From positions 415,534 to 479,533 of the forward strand of contig NZ_KB217483.1 in NCBI RefSeq assembly GCF_000331305.1: 64,000 nt of DNA, in the 5' to 3' direction. Both the position numbers and the translations under genes were made by a program. Below the pieces are notes generated by a model. That model was not told the DNA's origin. It saw only the letters and a program-made list of their open reading frames with translations, and ran no database searches. This document shows positions 61,705-64,000 of the stretch, one piece after another (within the stretch, counting starts at the first letter, position 1; each line of letters starts with the position of its first letter). The stretch comes from Calothrix sp. PCC 7103 (GTDB lineage: Bacteria > Cyanobacteriota > Cyanobacteriia > Cyanobacteriales > Nostocaceae).

Positions 61705-64000
61705 ATGCTTGGAAATATTGTTAGGTGGGTGATTGAGCGGCGTTGGCTCGTTGTATTGGCTACGGTTCTTGTTTCATTTTGGACATTTTATGTCATCCCA
61801 ACTATGCCGTTGGATGTACTTCCAGCTTTTGCGCCACCCCAAGTAGAAATTCAAGCGGAGGCGCCTGGATTAGCCCCAGAGGAGGTAGAATCTTTAGTAA
61901 CTTTACCAATTGAAAGTGCAATTAACGGTACACCTGGAGTAACTGCTGTACGTTCATCGAGTGCAGCAGGTATTTCCGCAGTGAGAGTAATATTTAACCA
62001 GAACACCGAGATATACCAAGCACGTCAGCTAGTTACTGAACGATTACAACAAGCTACAGGTAAACTACCACCAGGAGTAGAAACACCACAAATATCTCCC
62101 ACCACTTCCCCTGTTGGTTTAGTCGTCCAATACGCTTTTACTGTTGAAGATAAAACTCCTAACTCCTCACTCCTCACTCCTAACTCCCTAATGGAAGCGC
62201 GTCGAATCGTTGATTGGCAAGTAACAAATCGCCTTTTAGCTGTTCCTGGGGTTAGTCAGGTTTTAACTTTTGGCGGTGATGAACGACAATTTCAAGTTTT
62301 AGTTGACCCAGTAAAATTAGCAGCATTTAATATAACATTAGACCAAGTTACACAAGCTACTCAAAAAGCAAACGTTAACGCTCCTGGTGGCTTTTATATT
62401 ACTCCAGATACAGAAAAATTAATTCGAGGTATTGGTAGAATCGAATCAATCGAAGATTTAAAGAAATCAACTATTGTTTCTCGTAATGGTGTTCCTGTAA
62501 GGTTGCAGGATGTCGCGGATGTGCAAATAGGCGCCGCAATTAAGCGTGGTGATGGCAGTTTTAATGGCAAACCCGCAATTATTGTCATGGTGAATAAACA
62601 GCCAATTATTGATACTCCAACTGTTACCCGCGCGGTAGAGAGAGCAATGGGTGAGATCAAAGCTGGATTGCCAAAAAATATTAAGGTAACTACTACATTC
62701 CGTCAAGATAGTTATATTGAATCTTCTGTTGATAATGTTCGCTCATCTTTGATTCAAGGTAGTATTATTGCTGCCATAATTTTGATACCATTTTTGATGA
62801 ATTGGCGTACTTTGGCAGTATGTTTACTTGATTTTTTCCTAACATTACTATTTGGATTACTTGCTTTGTCTTGGTTAGGGATTGGATTAAATACGATGAC
62901 CTTGGGTGGTTTGGCGGTTGCAATTGGTACTGCAATTGATGATGCGATTGTATATGGTGAAAATACTTATCGCCGACTGCGGGAAAATAAAACTTCAGAT
63001 AACCCATTGTCACCATTAGAAATTATTTTTGAAGGTTCACAAGAAGTACGCGATTCGTTAATTGGCGCCACTATTATTGGAATTATCGTTTTCTCACCTA
63101 TTTTTACCTTACCGGGAATTGAAGGAAAAATTTTCACGCCAATGGGTATTTCTTATTTGGTGGTAGTTGTAGTTTCTAGTCTAGAATCTTTATTAGTTTC
63201 TCCAGCTTTGTGTGCAATTTTATTACCAAATGTAAAAATTACTAAACGAGAACCCTGGCTTGCAAGGTTTTGTAAGGGTATTTATGCATTATGCCTAAAT
63301 TTTTCAATGCGAAATTCATTACTAGTTGTAGGTATTGCTACAGTTATAACGGTTGCATCAATTAGCATCCTTCCTTCTTTTGGTAGAGCATTTTTACCAG
63401 AGTTTCAAGAGCAAACAATGGTAAATACGTTGATATCTTATCCAACAAGTTCTCTTGAAACTAGCACAAAAGCAGGTCATGTAGTCGAAGAAGCGTTAAA
63501 AAATGACCGTAGATTTAAATTTATTCAAACTCGTGCCGGACGTGCTTCGGGTGATGCAGAAGCAGCAGGTGTCAACGTTGCCCACGTTGATATTGAATTA
63601 AGTAAAGAAGGAATGCAGAACCGCGAAAAATCTTTACAAGTGATGCGACGTGCGTTTGAAAGTATACCAGGCGCCGCAGCTAATATCGGTGGATTTCTCC
63701 AGCACCGAATGGATGAAGTATTATCTGGGGTTCGTAGTTCAATAGCTGTGAAAATTTTTGGTTCCGACTTAGCTGAACTGCGAAAAATAGGACAGCAAGT
63801 AGAACAACAAATGGCAACAGTTAATGGTGTTATTGATTTACAACTTGAACCTCAAATTCCTGTACCGCAAATTCAAATCAAATTTGACCGTGATGCTGCA
63901 AGTCGCTACGGTCATACAGTCGGAGATTTAGCGGATACGATTGAAACTGCACTAAATGGTAGAATTGTATCTCAAGTTTTAGAAAACCAACAATCTTTCG
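61705..64000 (+). CDS. Heavy-metal RND efflux pump (CzcA/HME family), partial
   Basis: 765 codons from ATG 61705 to the window edge without a stop; full family members are ~1030-1060 residues. Starts MLGNIVRWVIERRWLVV, then the HME-type opening (TMPLDVLPAFAPPQVEIQ), LTLPIESAINGTPGV-like porter sequence, and the fourth-helix proton-relay motif AIGTAIDDAIVYGEN. This differs from the DFG...DGA form of Zn/Co/Cd pumps and is nearer the A-x-G type. It exports metal from periplasm or cytoplasm with the adaptor upstream. Codons 151-161 include an unusual heptamer repeat insertion. Confidence 0.92.
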   Translation, partial: MLGNIVRWVIERRWLVVLATVLVSFWTFYVIPTMPLDVLPAFAPPQVEIQAEAPGLAPEEVESLVTLPIESAINGTPGVTAVRSSSAAGISAVRVIFNQNTEIYQARQLVTERLQQATGKLPPGVETPQISPTTSPVGLVVQYAFTVEDKTPNSSLLTPNSLMEARRIVDWQVTNRLLAVPGVSQVLTFGGDERQFQVLVDPVKLAAFNITLDQVTQATQKANVNAPGGFYITPDTEKLIRGIGRIESIEDLKKSTIVSRNGVPVRLQDVADVQIGAAIKRGDGSFNGKPAIIVMVNKQPIIDTPTVTRAVERAMGEIKAGLPKNIKVTTTFRQDSYIESSVDNVRSSLIQGSIIAAIILIPFLMNWRTLAVCLLDFFLTLLFGLLALSWLGIGLNTMTLGGLAVAIGTAIDDAIVYGENTYRRLRENKTSDNPLSPLEIIFEGSQEVRDSLIGATIIGIIVFSPIFTLPGIEGKIFTPMGISYLVVVVVSSLESLLVSPALCAILLPNVKITKREPWLARFCKGIYALCLNFSMRNSLLVVGIATVITVASISILPSFGRAFLPEFQEQTMVNTLISYPTSSLETSTKAGHVVEEALKNDRRFKFIQTRAGRASGDAEAAGVNVAHVDIELSKEGMQNREKSLQVMRRAFESIPGAAANIGGFLQHRMDEVLSGVRSSIAVKIFGSDLAELRKIGQQVEQQMATVNGVIDLQLEPQIPVPQIQIKFDRDAASRYGHTVGDLADTIETALNGRIVSQVLENQQSF
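62155..62189 (+). repeat. Heptanucleotide tandem repeat inside the RND pump gene
   Basis: Five consecutive 7-mers: ACTCCTA, ACTCCTC, ACTCCTC, ACTCCTA, ACTCCCT. It resembles the short tandemly repeated repetitive (STRR) elements of heterocystous cyanobacteria. The frame stays open, encoding TPNSSLLTPNS between two porter-domain strands. Confidence 0.85.

Overview
The window looks like DNA from a filamentous cyanobacterium of the Nostocales type, probably a plasmid or an accessory chromosomal island. Pointers are the DevBCA-type exporter, the cyanobacterial metal-resistance genes, low GC, and a palindrome GGCGCC that occurs about 58 times by eye count (about 4 expected at 40% GC) where many relatives carry HIP1 instead. 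No rRNA, tRNA, CRISPR array or intact insertion sequence was seen.

Region 1 (1-4.4 kb) holds loosely packed accessory genes: a partial unknown gene, a ribbon-helix-helix protein, unknowns and a TIGR00027-like methyltransferase. Region 2 (4.7-14.8 kb) is a tight colinear block of small DNA-binding-like proteins, many one- or two-helix membrane proteins, three different predicted cell-wall enzymes (an L,D-transpeptidase-like protein, an M23 LytM peptidase and a lambda-R-like lysozyme) and an FtsK/SpoIIIE-type ATPase. I read it as a candidate DNA-transfer or envelope-penetrating machine lacking recognisable VirB-type parts.

Region 3 (16.4-44.0 kb) is a biosynthetic and export island in two halves, each headed by a paralogous ~60-77-residue protein. 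The first half has an acyl-reductase-like SDR, a stand-alone nitric oxide synthase oxygenase, a second SDR, a di-iron desaturase/hydroxylase, a class III aminotransferase, a START-like protein, a FemAB/GNAT-like protein, an acyl-CoA dehydrogenase, a formyltransferase and a DevBCA exporter. The second has a LuxE-type acyl-protein synthetase, an IscU-like scaffold, an IscS/NifS-like cysteine desulfurase, an FAAL, an ACP, a flavin monooxygenase, a second START-like protein and an HlyD-YbhFSR-type exporter. Together they suggest a fatty-acid-derived, nitrogen-containing small molecule in which NO or an N-oxidised intermediate may form an N-O or N-N bond; this is inference.

Region 4 (44.3-64 kb) concerns phosphate and metals: an RTX-tailed alkaline phosphatase, a divergent metal ATPase/ArsR pair with an operator-like palindrome, a cobalamin-riboswitch-controlled cbiMNQO cobalt importer, a TPR protein, and a two-component system with an extra response regulator, two duplicated CzcB-like adaptors and an RND pump that runs off the window. 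Four promoters in this last block share an 11-bp-phased direct repeat, giving a likely regulon for the response regulator(s).
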